Shown piece after piece: positions 35,833 to 44,826 of a stretch of DNA of 64,000 nt. The translations under genes and the position numbers were made by a program. Numbering within the stretch: position 1 is the stretch's first letter; each line of letters starts with the position of its first letter. The notes beneath the pieces were generated by a model that had not been told where the DNA came from, made no database searches, and saw only the letters and a program-made list of their open reading frames with translations. The DNA is from Caballeronia megalochromosomata (GTDB lineage: Bacteria; Pseudomonadota; Gammaproteobacteria; Burkholderiales; Burkholderiaceae), in NCBI GenBank assembly GCA_001580565.1, contig LRBF01000213.1:86589-150588 (forward strand), written 5' to 3'.

Positions 35833-37416
35833 ATGAAAAGGTTTGGGATAAAACTCGCGTTCATCGCGTCACTGACCGCGATCGCGACGACATTGACATC
35901 ACCTGCCAATGCAGCCGGAAATGTGTTGCGCTGGGCAAACTCCACCGACGTCACGTCGATGGACCCGGATGCCGTATATGTGATCCTCAACGCTAGCTTT
36001 TTGGGTAACATTTACGAGGGACTTGTACGCCTCGATCGCAACTTCAAGATCCAGCCTGCGCTTGCGACTTCGTGGACGCGTGTCGACGACTACACGTGGC
36101 GTTTCAAGCTTCGTCCGAATGTGAAGTTCCAGAACGGGGATCCCTTCACCGCCGATGACGTAGCCGCATCGCTGATGCGCGCTGCTGATCCGAACTCACC
36201 GTACCGTCCCGCAGCATACTGGATCAAGGACGTCAAGAAGATCGACGACCTCACGGTCGAGGTGATTTCGACGGAACCTCATGCCACCGCCCTGAACGAC
36301 CTGACTGGGCTCTACATTCTCGACAAGAAGTGGATGGTCGAGCACGACGCACTCCGGGCGGTTAACCCGGCCAAAGGAGAAAAGAGCTACGCGGACGAGC
36401 ACGCAAACGGTACTGGGCCGTTCCAGCTTGTTAGCAGACGCCCTGACAACGAGACCGTGCTGAAGGTCAATCCGAACTGGTGGGATAAACCCGAGCACAA
36501 TATCTCGGAAGTTATCTACCGTCCGATCGGCTCGGACGCGACTCGTATTTCTGCTCTGCTTTCCGGCGAACTCGACCTGGTCACGCCGGCTCCTTTGCAG
36601 GATGTTGGACGACTTGAACACTCGGACGGGGTCAAACCGATGGTGGGAACCAGCACGCGAATCATCTCGCTGAATTTCTACCCGGGTGCGCCAAAGCTGA
36701 ATGACAGCAACGTCACCGACAAAAATCCGCTCGCGGATCTCCGCGTGCGGAAGGCGCTGTACCAAGGATTGAACGTCGACCTTATATCGTCGCGAATCAT
36801 GCGCGGCCTGACTAAACCGGCGGGTACGTCCGTCGCCCCGCAGGTACAGGGCTACAGCAAGGCCCTTGACGTTCCTTCAGCGCCGTATGATCCAGCTGCG
36901 GCGAAGAAGCTGCTCGCCGAGGCAGGGTATCCGAACGGCTTTGAAATCGGTTTTGACTGTCCGGTCGGGAACTATGTCAACAGCGAGCAGCTGTGCCAGG
37001 CAATTAGTTCAATGTGGTCGCAGATTGGCGTCAAGGTTCATCTGAACATGGTGCCGTTCTCGAACTACACGGGCAGGGTGCTCGGCAAAAAAACGGACGT
37101 GTTCATTCTTGGCTGGTCGAATGCGCCGCAACTAGATGCGTTCTCATACCTGACCAACGTTACGAGCTCGAAAGGTACCTGGAATCCCGGTGGATACAAG
37201 GATCCCAAAGTCGACGAACTCATTGAGCAGGTTCGGCAGGAACCGAACATGGAGAAGCGTCTTGCCTTGATGGCCGACGCCTTCCGCCTCTACAAGCAGG
37301 ACTTCGCAACAATCCCATTGTTTGCCGAACCGATGATATGGGGTGCAAATAAAAACCTCAACATCTTCCAGGGCTCCGACTCAATCGTTCGTCTTTACTG
37401 GGCCCGTTTTAACTGA
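35833..37416 (+). CDS. Peptide ABC transporter substrate-binding protein (family 5)
   Basis: 527 residues with a signal peptide (hydrophobic core to about residue 23, cleavage after NAA). The family 5 pattern is clear: TDVTSMDPD near the mature start, YTWRFKLRPNVKFQNGDPFTADDV, and the terminal WARFN-type end. DppA/OppA-like proteins bind di- and oligopeptides, but some bind opines, glutathione or other peptidomimetics. AGGAGA lies 8 bases before the ATG. It is followed by permeases and two ATPases, and by a hairpin. Confidence 0.9.
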   Translation: MKRFGIKLAFIASLTAIATTLTSPANAAGNVLRWANSTDVTSMDPDAVYVILNASFLGNIYEGLVRLDRNFKIQPALATSWTRVDDYTWRFKLRPNVKFQNGDPFTADDVAASLMRAADPNSPYRPAAYWIKDVKKIDDLTVEVISTEPHATALNDLTGLYILDKKWMVEHDALRAVNPAKGEKSYADEHANGTGPFQLVSRRPDNETVLKVNPNWWDKPEHNISEVIYRPIGSDATRISALLSGELDLVTPAPLQDVGRLEHSDGVKPMVGTSTRIISLNFYPGAPKLNDSNVTDKNPLADLRVRKALYQGLNVDLISSRIMRGLTKPAGTSVAPQVQGYSKALDVPSAPYDPAAAKKLLAEAGYPNGFEIGFDCPVGNYVNSEQLCQAISSMWSQIGVKVHLNMVPFSNYTGRVLGKKTDVFILGWSNAPQLDAFSYLTNVTSSKGTWNPGGYKDPKVDELIEQVRQEPNMEKRLALMADAFRLYKQDFATIPLFAEPMIWGANKNLNIFQGSDSIVRLYWARFN

Positions 37417-37429
37417 CTACGTGCTGCTG

Positions 37430-37468
37430 GTCCCGCAGGCAAGGCGATCTGTCAGGTGCGTGCGGGAC
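37430..37468 (+). promoter_or_regulatory. Hairpin between binding protein and first permease
   Basis: Inverted repeat GTCCCGCA (37430-37437) / TGCGGGAC (37461-37468) with a 23-base loop begins 13 bp after the binding-protein stop codon. No T run follows. As in the pot operon, it could favour higher expression of the binding protein. Confidence 0.55.
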
Positions 37469-37514
37469 AGGTTGTAAAAGCCTTCCTCTTATCTTTAAAG
37501 ATGGTGCTGAAGCA

Positions 37515-38507
37515 ATGATTTCGTTATTGTTTCGAAGACTTCTTCAGGCTGTGATTGTCATGTTCGTCGTGGCGCTGATCGCATTCTGCCTTTTTCACTT
37601 TATCGGAGACCCGGTCAACAATATGGTCGGTGAGCAGGTCACGTCTGAAGTACGCGAGCAGTTGCGGGCGAGTCTCGGTTTGAATGATCCCATCACCGTG
37701 CAGTTCGCGAAATACGTCGCACGCGTGTCCACTGGAAATTTTGGGGTATCGTTTCGAAATGGCGTGCCAGTGTCGACGCTACTCATCGAGCGGTTACCCG
37801 CAACGCTCGAACTTGTAGTCTGTGCCACGATTTTTTCGCTTGCTCTTGGAATTCCGATGGGCGTCTACTCGGGGATACATCGGCGCGGTTTCATTTCGGG
37901 CTGCATTCAGATCGTGTCGCTAGCTGGCGTATCCCTTCCAAGCTTCGTGGTCGGTATCGTCCTCATCCTTTTCTTCTCGGTCTATTTAGGCTGGTTGCCT
38001 TCGTCGGGTCGAGGGGCGGTTGTCCACTTTGGTGCCTGGACGACAGGACTTCTGACTGCGGGCGGATTGAAGTCTCTTATCCTTCCGTCAATCTCACTTG
38101 GCCTATTCCAGCTGACGCTAATTATGCGGCTTGTGCGTGCCGAGATGATGGAAGTTCTTCGAACGGACTACATCAGGTTTGCTCGTGCGCGCGGATTGAG
38201 CGATCGCACTATCAACTTCCAACTAGCGCTCAAGAACACGCTGATCCCCGTCGTCACGGTAACCGGATTGCAGATCGGATCGCTCATCGCTTTCGCGGTC
38301 GTCACCGAGACGGTCTTTCAATGGCCGGGGATGGGCTTGCTTTTCATACAGGCCGTTGATTTCGCGGATATCCCGGTGATGTCTTCCTACCTTGTTCTTA
38401 TTTCCCTGATTTTTGTGAGTATCAATCTTATTGTCGACCTGCTGTATTACGCCATCGATCCGCGTCTTCAAACCAGTGGCGCCGGGTCGAAAGGACGGTC
38501 CAAATGA
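37515..38507 (+). CDS. dppB: Peptide ABC transporter permease (DppB-like)
   Basis: 330 residues, an inner-membrane permease with an N-terminal helix, a large periplasmic loop and five more helices. The EAA-type loop (FARARGLSDRTINFQLALKN) and the N-terminal FRRLLQAVIVMFVVALIAF helix are typical of DppB/OppB. Its last codons overlap dppC by four bases (ATGA), so the two permeases are translationally coupled. Confidence 0.9.
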   Translation: MISLLFRRLLQAVIVMFVVALIAFCLFHFIGDPVNNMVGEQVTSEVREQLRASLGLNDPITVQFAKYVARVSTGNFGVSFRNGVPVSTLLIERLPATLELVVCATIFSLALGIPMGVYSGIHRRGFISGCIQIVSLAGVSLPSFVVGIVLILFFSVYLGWLPSSGRGAVVHFGAWTTGLLTAGGLKSLILPSISLGLFQLTLIMRLVRAEMMEVLRTDYIRFARARGLSDRTINFQLALKNTLIPVVTVTGLQIGSLIAFAVVTETVFQWPGMGLLFIQAVDFADIPVMSSYLVLISLIFVSINLIVDLLYYAIDPRLQTSGAGSKGRSK

Positions 38508-39451
38508 CACCTTCCGTGACTTCACCCTGGACGCGGGGTGCTGCCGCACTTCGCAGAGCCTGGTCTAGCGATCTGTGCTGGAGTTTCCGCCAGACGCCAT
38601 CAGCTATCGCTGCAGCAATCGCAGTCAGCATTTTTCTGTGCCTCGCGCTCTTTGCGCCTTGGGTTGCACGACAAAATCCGTTTGACTTGTCGACCTTCAG
38701 CCTGCTCAGCTCGGAGTTACCCCCTGCATGGCTCCCAGGGGGAGACAGCCACTTTCTGCTTGGTACTGATGTTCAGGGGCGAGATGTCGTATCGACCATC
38801 CTCTATGGGCTCAGGATATCGTTGCTGGTTGGCTTTGGGAGCGTGCTGCTTTCGATGGCGATAGGCGTTTCTCTAGGACTATCAGCGGGATACGCAGGAA
38901 AGTGGATCGACACACTTATCATGAGAGTCGCAGATATACAACTGAGTTTTCCAGCGATTCTGGTTGCTCTCCTTGTGAATGGGATTGCTCGCACGGCTCT
39001 ACCTAGAGAGGTCTTTAACAGTGTCGCATTGCCGATCCTTGTCTTTTCCATCGGCATCTCGAACTGGGTGCAATATGCGAGAACTGTTCGTAGCCAAGTG
39101 ATGGTCGAGAAGGACAAGGAATACGTCCAGGCCGCGAATATTCTCGGGCGCAGCGCACTTTTCGTCGCCACCCGACACATCCTGCCGAATACAACTGGTC
39201 CGATCACCGTGCTTGCAGCCATCAATCTGGCTCTTGCGATGCTGACTGAGGCAACGCTCAGTTTTCTTGGCGTTGGCATGCCGCCAACAAGGCCGTCACT
39301 CGGCACGCTTGTTCGAGTCGGCAACGAGTACATGTTGTCCGGGGATTGGTGGATTGTGATTTTCCCGTCTGCAGCGCTCGTGGTGCTGGTCCTTGCAGTC
39401 AATCTGCTCGGAGATTGGCTTCGCGACGCCCTTAATCCGAGGCTCCGTTGA
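38504..39451 (+). CDS. dppC: Peptide ABC transporter permease (DppC-like)
   Basis: 315 residues with the DppC features: a cytosolic N terminus of about 40 residues, the first helix, the LLGTDVQGRDVVSTILYGLR block, and the EAA loop (YVQAANILGRSALFVATRHILP). The stop codon overlaps the following ATPase start (TGATG), so the operon is tightly coupled. Confidence 0.9.
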   Translation: MTPSVTSPWTRGAAALRRAWSSDLCWSFRQTPSAIAAAIAVSIFLCLALFAPWVARQNPFDLSTFSLLSSELPPAWLPGGDSHFLLGTDVQGRDVVSTILYGLRISLLVGFGSVLLSMAIGVSLGLSAGYAGKWIDTLIMRVADIQLSFPAILVALLVNGIARTALPREVFNSVALPILVFSIGISNWVQYARTVRSQVMVEKDKEYVQAANILGRSALFVATRHILPNTTGPITVLAAINLALAMLTEATLSFLGVGMPPTRPSLGTLVRVGNEYMLSGDWWIVIFPSAALVVLVLAVNLLGDWLRDALNPRLR

Positions 39452-40422
39452 TGTCTAGTCATATTAATGCGCCATTGCTCGACGTGCGCAATCTTCGCGT
39501 CGAGTTCCCAACCAGAACCGGAACGCTCGTTCCTGTTGACGATGTCTCCTTCTCGCTTAGTGCCGGCGAGGTGTTAGGTGTGGTCGGGGAATCGGGAGCT
39601 GGCAAGTCGATGATGGGAGGAGCCATTATTGGACTGCTCGAGCCGCCTGGGCACATCGCTGGCGGAGAGATCCTCTTGGAGGGAAAGAGGATAGACAACC
39701 TGAGTCGTGCCGCGCTGACCCGCATACGCGGGCGCAAGATTGGCCTCGTCTCTCAGGACCCGCTGACTAGCCTCAATCCTCTTTTTACCGTCGGGCAGCA
39801 GCTCGTTCAGACTATTCGGACCCATCGAAATATATCCGATAAAGTCGCGCGCAGCCGTGCAATCGAGCTATTGACCGAGGTAGGCATTCCAGCTCCGGAG
39901 CGACGGATCGATCAATACCCACATCAGTTTTCCGGAGGTATGCGGCAGCGGGTTGTGATCGCGCTCGCGCTTTGTGCAGACCCGAAGTTGGTGATCGCCG
40001 ACGAGCCCACGACTGCTCTGGATGTGTCAATACAAGGGCAGATCATCGACCTGTTGAAGCGTATGTGCCGTGACTATGGCGCGGCTATCATCCTGATTAC
40101 GCATGATATGGGAGTTATTGCTGAAGCGGCCGACAGGGTAGGTGTGATGTACGCCGGACGTCTCGTCGAGATTGGGTCCGTGCGCAATGTCATCAGCTCG
40201 CCAGCTCATCCATACACTAGAGGATTGATGGCATCGATTCCAGTAATCGGGCACAAACACGAGCGTCTAATTCAGATAGCCGGGGCCATGCCGCGGCTGA
40301 CGGACATTCCCACTGGCTGCGCGTTCCATCCACGCTGCCCTAAAACGTTTGATCGATGCAGTCGCGAACGGCCGGAGCTTGTTCCTGCGGATGGTTCCCA
40401 GGCGGCTTGCTTGCTCTATTGA
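39451..40422 (+). CDS. dppD: Peptide ABC transporter ATP-binding protein (DppD-like)
   Basis: 323 residues with Walker A (GESGAGKSM), signature (FSGGMRQR), Walker B (LVIADEPTTALD) and switch His (ITHDMG). The C-terminal oligopeptide-transporter extension has the cysteine cluster CAFHPRCPKTFDRC, which in relatives can hold an iron-sulfur cluster. ATG 39451 overlaps the dppC stop. A TTG at 39448 is in frame but unnecessary. Confidence 0.9.
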   Translation: MSSHINAPLLDVRNLRVEFPTRTGTLVPVDDVSFSLSAGEVLGVVGESGAGKSMMGGAIIGLLEPPGHIAGGEILLEGKRIDNLSRAALTRIRGRKIGLVSQDPLTSLNPLFTVGQQLVQTIRTHRNISDKVARSRAIELLTEVGIPAPERRIDQYPHQFSGGMRQRVVIALALCADPKLVIADEPTTALDVSIQGQIIDLLKRMCRDYGAAIILITHDMGVIAEAADRVGVMYAGRLVEIGSVRNVISSPAHPYTRGLMASIPVIGHKHERLIQIAGAMPRLTDIPTGCAFHPRCPKTFDRCSRERPELVPADGSQAACLLY

Positions 40423-40434
40423 AGGATGACGTAT

Positions 40435-41493
40435 ATGAATGACGTTCAAAGCCAAACTACTGACACCCGGGCAAAGATAGCGGTTCAAGATCTCACGAAG
40501 TATTTCGATGTGTCGCCACCGTTTCTCTCGCGGTTGTTAAACGGACAGGATCGTAGTGTCGTCAAAGCGGTCGATGGTGTCAGCTTTTCGATTCCGAAAG
40601 GAACCACGTTTAGTCTTGTGGGCGAATCTGGCTGCGGCAAATCAACAATCGCCCGGCTCGTGATGGGACTCTATCAGCCCACGTCAGGTAGTGTCGAGTA
40701 CGACAGCGCGCCAGCGCAGCAGGGAAAGGGAAGAGGAGTGCGGAAACGAATGCAGATGATCTTCCAAGATCCGTTCGCGAGCCTTAATCCGCGTTGGCGT
40801 GTTCGTGATATTGTCGCGGAACCGCTCATTACCTACGGACTCGCGAACGATCGTCAATCTGTCGACCGGCGCGTAGGTGAACTCCTTGAGATGGTTAACC
40901 TCACTGCGAAAGACGGAAGTCGGTACCCGCACGCGTTTTCAGGTGGACAACGACAGCGCATATCCATAGCTCGGGCGTTGGCTAGTAATCCAGAATTCCT
41001 GGTGTGTGATGAGCCTACCTCCGCACTGGATGTTTCAGTACAGGCACAGATTCTGAACTTGATGAAAGATCTGCAGCGAGAGTTTGGACTGACCTACCTT
41101 TTCATTAGTCACGATCTTGCTGTCGTTCACCACATATCCGACTATGTGGGAATCATGTACCTTGGTCGGCTAGTCGAGACCGGAGCAGCGGGTCAGATTT
41201 TTGCGGATCCCCAGCATCCTTATACTCAATTGTTGTTGCAGGCGATTCCGGACCTGAAGATGAGCGGCCACGTACGGACACCGCTGCGAGGTGAGGTACC
41301 GAGTCCCATGTCTCCCCCCACTGGTTGCCACTTTCATCCCCGCTGCCCAATCGCGAACGAGCGTTGCAAGAAAGAAACGCCTCGCCCCATTCGCACAAGC
41401 GATGTCCATGAACTGCGCTGTCACGCCGCAGAGGAAGGGCGTCTGAAGGAGTTGTCGTGTTCTGTTCCGACCGTACAAGAGTGCGCGCCGTAA
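40435..41493 (+). CDS. dppF: Peptide ABC transporter ATP-binding protein (DppF-like)
   Basis: 352 residues. Walker A (GESGCGKST), signature (FSGGQRQR), Walker B (FLVCDEPTSALD), switch His (ISHDLA) and the C-terminal Cys motif CHFHPRCPIANERC are present. Two ATGs compete: 40426 sits directly on the GAAGGA site, while 40435 is 8 bases after it, so 40435 is chosen. It ends the operon and is followed by an intrinsic hairpin. Confidence 0.9.
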   Translation: MNDVQSQTTDTRAKIAVQDLTKYFDVSPPFLSRLLNGQDRSVVKAVDGVSFSIPKGTTFSLVGESGCGKSTIARLVMGLYQPTSGSVEYDSAPAQQGKGRGVRKRMQMIFQDPFASLNPRWRVRDIVAEPLITYGLANDRQSVDRRVGELLEMVNLTAKDGSRYPHAFSGGQRQRISIARALASNPEFLVCDEPTSALDVSVQAQILNLMKDLQREFGLTYLFISHDLAVVHHISDYVGIMYLGRLVETGAAGQIFADPQHPYTQLLLQAIPDLKMSGHVRTPLRGEVPSPMSPPTGCHFHPRCPIANERCKKETPRPIRTSDVHELRCHAAEEGRLKELSCSVPTVQECAP

Positions 41494-41515
41494 CGTATTA
41501 ACCATCGATGAGTGG

Positions 41516-41540
41516 TGGCGCCTGGAGGTCCAAGGCGCCA
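41516..41540 (+). terminator. Probable terminator after the peptide transporter operon
   Basis: An 8-bp stem TGGCGCCT (41516-41523) / AGGCGCCA (41533-41540) with a 9-base loop lies 22 bp after dppF and is followed by the T-rich TTCGTTT. The next gene is convergent, so a terminator is expected here. Confidence 0.7.
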
Positions 41541-41683
41541 TTCGTTTGCGATGAAGGCTTTGGGAGTCAAATCCGCTGGTGGCTTCGCTTCGAACTGATC
41601 GGCGAACTCGGTGGCGCGACTCGCGCAAACTTAAAGTCGCGCAGCAGGACAGTAGATAGCCTATTGCTGGGCCGTACGACTGC

Positions 41684-43099
41684 CTAATCGTCGATCTTCC
41701 GCATGCAGACCACTTTGGTTTGAGTCATCTCCTCGTATGCAAACCTAACTCCTTCGCGGCCGAGACTTCCGTACTTAAATCCACCGAACGGCATCGCGTC
41801 GATCCTGTAGTCGGAGGAGTCGTTGATCATCACCCCACCAGCCTCTAGTTGATCCGCAGCTTTGAATGCTGCAGATAGATCATTTGTAAATATCCCGGCA
41901 TGAAGACTGTATTCAGGACTATTCGACAGCGCTAATGCTTCTTCTAGTGTTTCGATTCGCTGAAGGATGACAACGGGACTAAATACCTCGTGCTTCCAAA
42001 CGTCACAATCGAAGCTGACATCTTCTAGTACCGTTGGGAAGTAGACTGAGTTCTTACGGATATTGCCGCATAAGAGTTTTGCGCCGCGGTCGATTGCGTC
42101 ATTTACAATAGCTTGAGTCCGCTCCGCCGAGTGAACCGTGATCATCGGGCCGACGTCGGTATCCAGACGTGCGGGGTCTCCAATCTTTAAGGATTGGGTC
42201 AGTTTGACGAATAGATTCTTGAAAGTGTCGTAAATCGATGACTGGACCAAAATGCGCTGTGCTCCAATGCAATTCTGGCCTGCCGCCCAGAAAGCGCCCG
42301 ATACGCACGATTCTACAGCGTCATCAAGCGCACAGTCTTCTAATACAATGACTGGAGCATTACCACCCAAGTCCATCGCTAGCTTTTTTAGTCCGGCCGT
42401 TTTGGCGATTTTTTCGCCTGTCGCAAATCCCCCGGTGAACGATATCATTCTCACATCCTTGGATGAAACGAGCGCTTGTGCGAGAGCACCCTCGCCCGTT
42501 GCGATCGTGATGACCCTTTCGGGCAGGCCCGCCGCCAATAGATAGTCAACGAGCTTGATTGCCGAAAGCGGCGTCAGCTCCGATGGTTTAAGGATCACTG
42601 CATTACCACCAGCGATCGCCGGACCAAGCTTATGAGCGACGAGGTTCAAAGGATCATTGTAGGGTGTAATGGCGAGAATAATTCCGAGGGGTTCGCGTGT
42701 AAACCAACCTTGTCGGTTTTCTGATCCCGCATAAGCGTCGAATGGAATAACGTCTCCTCCGTTGCGACGCGTCTCGTCTGCAGACAGTTTCAACGTATTC
42801 ACGCAACGCAACACTTCCTTATTTGCCTGCCGGATTGTTTTACCGGCTTCGGCTACGATGAGATTGGCGAATATGTCGCGATCCCGTTCCACTGCTAATG
42901 CACACGTTTCGAGCACTCGTGCACGTTCGTAACGAGAAAGTTTTCGGCAAACTCGTGCGCCATCTTTCGCATTTTGAATGAGCGTGTGCGCCGCTTCTGG
43001 TGGAATGTTTGAAACGGTTCCTACCTGGGTTCCGTCAAAGGGACTCGTCACCGAAATGGAGCCAAACGATGAAGTAAGAATCGATGCATGATTATCCAC
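41684..43099 (-). CDS. Aldehyde dehydrogenase family protein with Glu-to-Asp change at the general base
   Basis: 471 residues of the NAD(P)-dependent ALDH superfamily. Key residues are N148 (TPYNDP), K171 (ILKPSE), C277 (GQNCIGAQ) and the EVFSP glutamate. The general-base Glu is replaced by Asp243 (MDLGGNAP). The start is GTG at 43099 with GGAGG 9 bases upstream. The gene at 52887 is a close paralog with the opposite pattern of changes. It is 195 bp downstream of an FAH hydrolase on the same strand. An AT-rich dyad TTTTAT/ATAAAA (43212-43227) lies between them. It probably oxidises an aldehyde acid to the carboxylate. Confidence 0.88.
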   Translation of the reverse strand: MDNHASILTSSFGSISVTSPFDGTQVGTVSNIPPEAAHTLIQNAKDGARVCRKLSRYERARVLETCALAVERDRDIFANLIVAEAGKTIRQANKEVLRCVNTLKLSADETRRNGGDVIPFDAYAGSENRQGWFTREPLGIILAITPYNDPLNLVAHKLGPAIAGGNAVILKPSELTPLSAIKLVDYLLAAGLPERVITIATGEGALAQALVSSKDVRMISFTGGFATGEKIAKTAGLKKLAMDLGGNAPVIVLEDCALDDAVESCVSGAFWAAGQNCIGAQRILVQSSIYDTFKNLFVKLTQSLKIGDPARLDTDVGPMITVHSAERTQAIVNDAIDRGAKLLCGNIRKNSVYFPTVLEDVSFDCDVWKHEVFSPVVILQRIETLEEALALSNSPEYSLHAGIFTNDLSAAFKAADQLEAGGVMINDSSDYRIDAMPFGGFKYGSLGREGVRFAYEEMTQTKVVCMRKIDD

Positions 43100-43294
43100 T
43101 ACGAACAGCCTCCGCCAGTTTTCTTAATAAGATGCCAGTGTCTCAAAGGGAGATGTGATTTCAATGTAGAACTTCAGCATGAAACGGGGCCCGCGGTGAG
43201 TCGAAAGTCGCTTTTATGCTTATAAAAAAATCAATATTACGCGCATGCCGATACTCCGGCCGCGCAACGGTGATTTTAATATTTTGTTCTTGTA

Positions 43295-44146
43295 CTACGA
43301 GGATTTCGCTGCTTGAACCGTGCTGCGTTGTTCGCCGAGTCCATCTATCCCGCAGGTAAGTACATCTCCGTCCACCAAATAGTCTGGGTCAGGCTTATTG
43401 AAGGCAACGCCGTATGGGGTGCCAGTGAAAATAAGATCGCCGGGTAATAAGGTCATGAATTCGCTTAAGTGTGCAATGATTTTGCTCACGGAGAAGACAA
43501 GGTTGCTAGTACGACCGTTTTGCCTCAGTTCCCCGTTCTTTCGCAGCCAGATTCTAAGATCCAAAGGAATTGAGATTTCATCGGGCGTCACCAGCCAGGG
43601 TCCGAGAGGCGCGAATGTATCGGCGCTCTTTCCTTTGCTCCATTGGCCTCCGCGTTCGAATTGCCACTGTCGCTCAGTAACATCGTTTGCCACCGCAAAC
43701 CCGGCGATAGATTTTTCAGCATCTTCAGCTGACACATTGCGCGTGATTGCGCCCATTATCACGGCGAGTTCCACTTCCCAGTCCACTGCTTGAGCGGTCT
43801 TTGGGATCTCGATGGCATCATAGGGCCCTGTAAGTGACGTCGGTGATTTAAAGAAGACCAGCGGTTCGTTGGGTAATTCAAACCCTGTTTCAACTGCATG
43901 ATCAGCGTAATTCAGGCCAACGCATACTATTTTTCCGGTTGTCGCTATTGGGCAACCAAGACGTTGTTCATCGAGGACTTCCGGAAGTTTAGAAAAGTCT
44001 AAGCGGGCTATTTGATCTAAGTTTCCTACCTCTAGCGCGTTTGCGGACCAATCACTGACCATAGCGCTGGCGTCGCGTAGCGTTCCCGACCGATCGAGGA
44101 TACCTGGTCGCTCGTTACCGGCTGGACCGAATCTGACTAGTTTCAT
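43295..44146 (-). CDS. Fumarylacetoacetate hydrolase family protein (3 of 3)
   Basis: 283 residues. Metal-binding E124 and E126 (VDWEVELAV) and D155 (VANDVTERQ) are present, with VCVGLNYADHAVET and FTGTPYGVAF motifs. The closest functional groups are ureidoglycolate-lyase-like and acylpyruvase-like FAH proteins; the reaction is not predictable. It is transcribed with the downstream ALDH and divergent from the aminotransferase at 44.8 kb. GGAAGGG precedes the ATG. Confidence 0.9.
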   Translation of the reverse strand: MKLVRFGPAGNERPGILDRSGTLRDASAMVSDWSANALEVGNLDQIARLDFSKLPEVLDEQRLGCPIATTGKIVCVGLNYADHAVETGFELPNEPLVFFKSPTSLTGPYDAIEIPKTAQAVDWEVELAVIMGAITRNVSAEDAEKSIAGFAVANDVTERQWQFERGGQWSKGKSADTFAPLGPWLVTPDEISIPLDLRIWLRKNGELRQNGRTSNLVFSVSKIIAHLSEFMTLLPGDLIFTGTPYGVAFNKPDPDYLVDGDVLTCGIDGLGEQRSTVQAAKSS

Positions 44147-44826
44147 GGAAGCCCTTCCTGTTACCGTATTTATTCGCGCGAAAAGTCTATCGACAAATCT
44201 GACCTAGCTACCACAACCTAAACGTATAGCTGTTGACATGGACCGGGCGGCTTGCGCCGCGGTGACCTTGGGATTTCCGGGCGGCTAAGTTCAGCGGATG
44301 AATGTACGGACGTACCGCCATCCAACTCAGCAACATGCGAACGCCAAACGACTGTCTACCTCCGTCTCCGCTAGGGCAGGAGCGTATGCAGCACGACTCC
44401 GCTCGATTCGCTTGGAAAGAACACAACGTGCCAGGATGATTGGCCCATGGAGGTCCGTGAGTAGCACATCTTAGCGCCGGTACATCCACCATAACAGCCA
44501 CAGTTTCCACTGATTCGACCATCACAATTATGAGAGTGGCAGTGCCACGCTTTGAGGCTCACTTTAAGCTGATTTGGTTTGTGGGGTCGGACAAGGACTA
44601 TTGCAGCAGCTGCCTGTCGAGCGAATTGTGCTCCTCTATCAGGCCAAAATTGTGACTGTTATGAACCGCATGGCAGCGATACGATGCATACGTTACGACC
44701 GACGAGCACGGTGCCAACCAGGCTTTGGCGCGTGATTTGTCGTCTTTGCGGATGAGTGGGAGACCCGGTATTGATTATCGCGGATCACCCATTGCAGATT
44801 TCACAGCAAACGAAGGCAGACTCACA
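44147..44826 (+). other. Divergent intergenic region upstream of the aminotransferase
   Basis: 680 bp. No gene is supported in 44147-44620. The right part carries the MocR-type promoter (44625-44690) and a 136-base leader to ATG 44827. An open extension of the aminotransferase frame up to 44725 has no ribosome site and no similarity to the family N terminus. Confidence 0.45.
44625..44690 (+). promoter_or_regulatory. Candidate MocR operator and promoter, site 2
   Basis: ATTGTGCT at 44625 and ATTGTGACTGTTAT at 44649 form a direct repeat 24 bp apart, identical in spacing to site 1 by the MocR gene. TGTTAT (44657-44662) and TACGAT (44680-44685) form a -35/-10 pair with a 17-bp spacer. The -10 region TACGATGCATA matches site 3 at 10 of 11 bases. 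It drives the aminotransferase gene. Confidence 0.7.
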
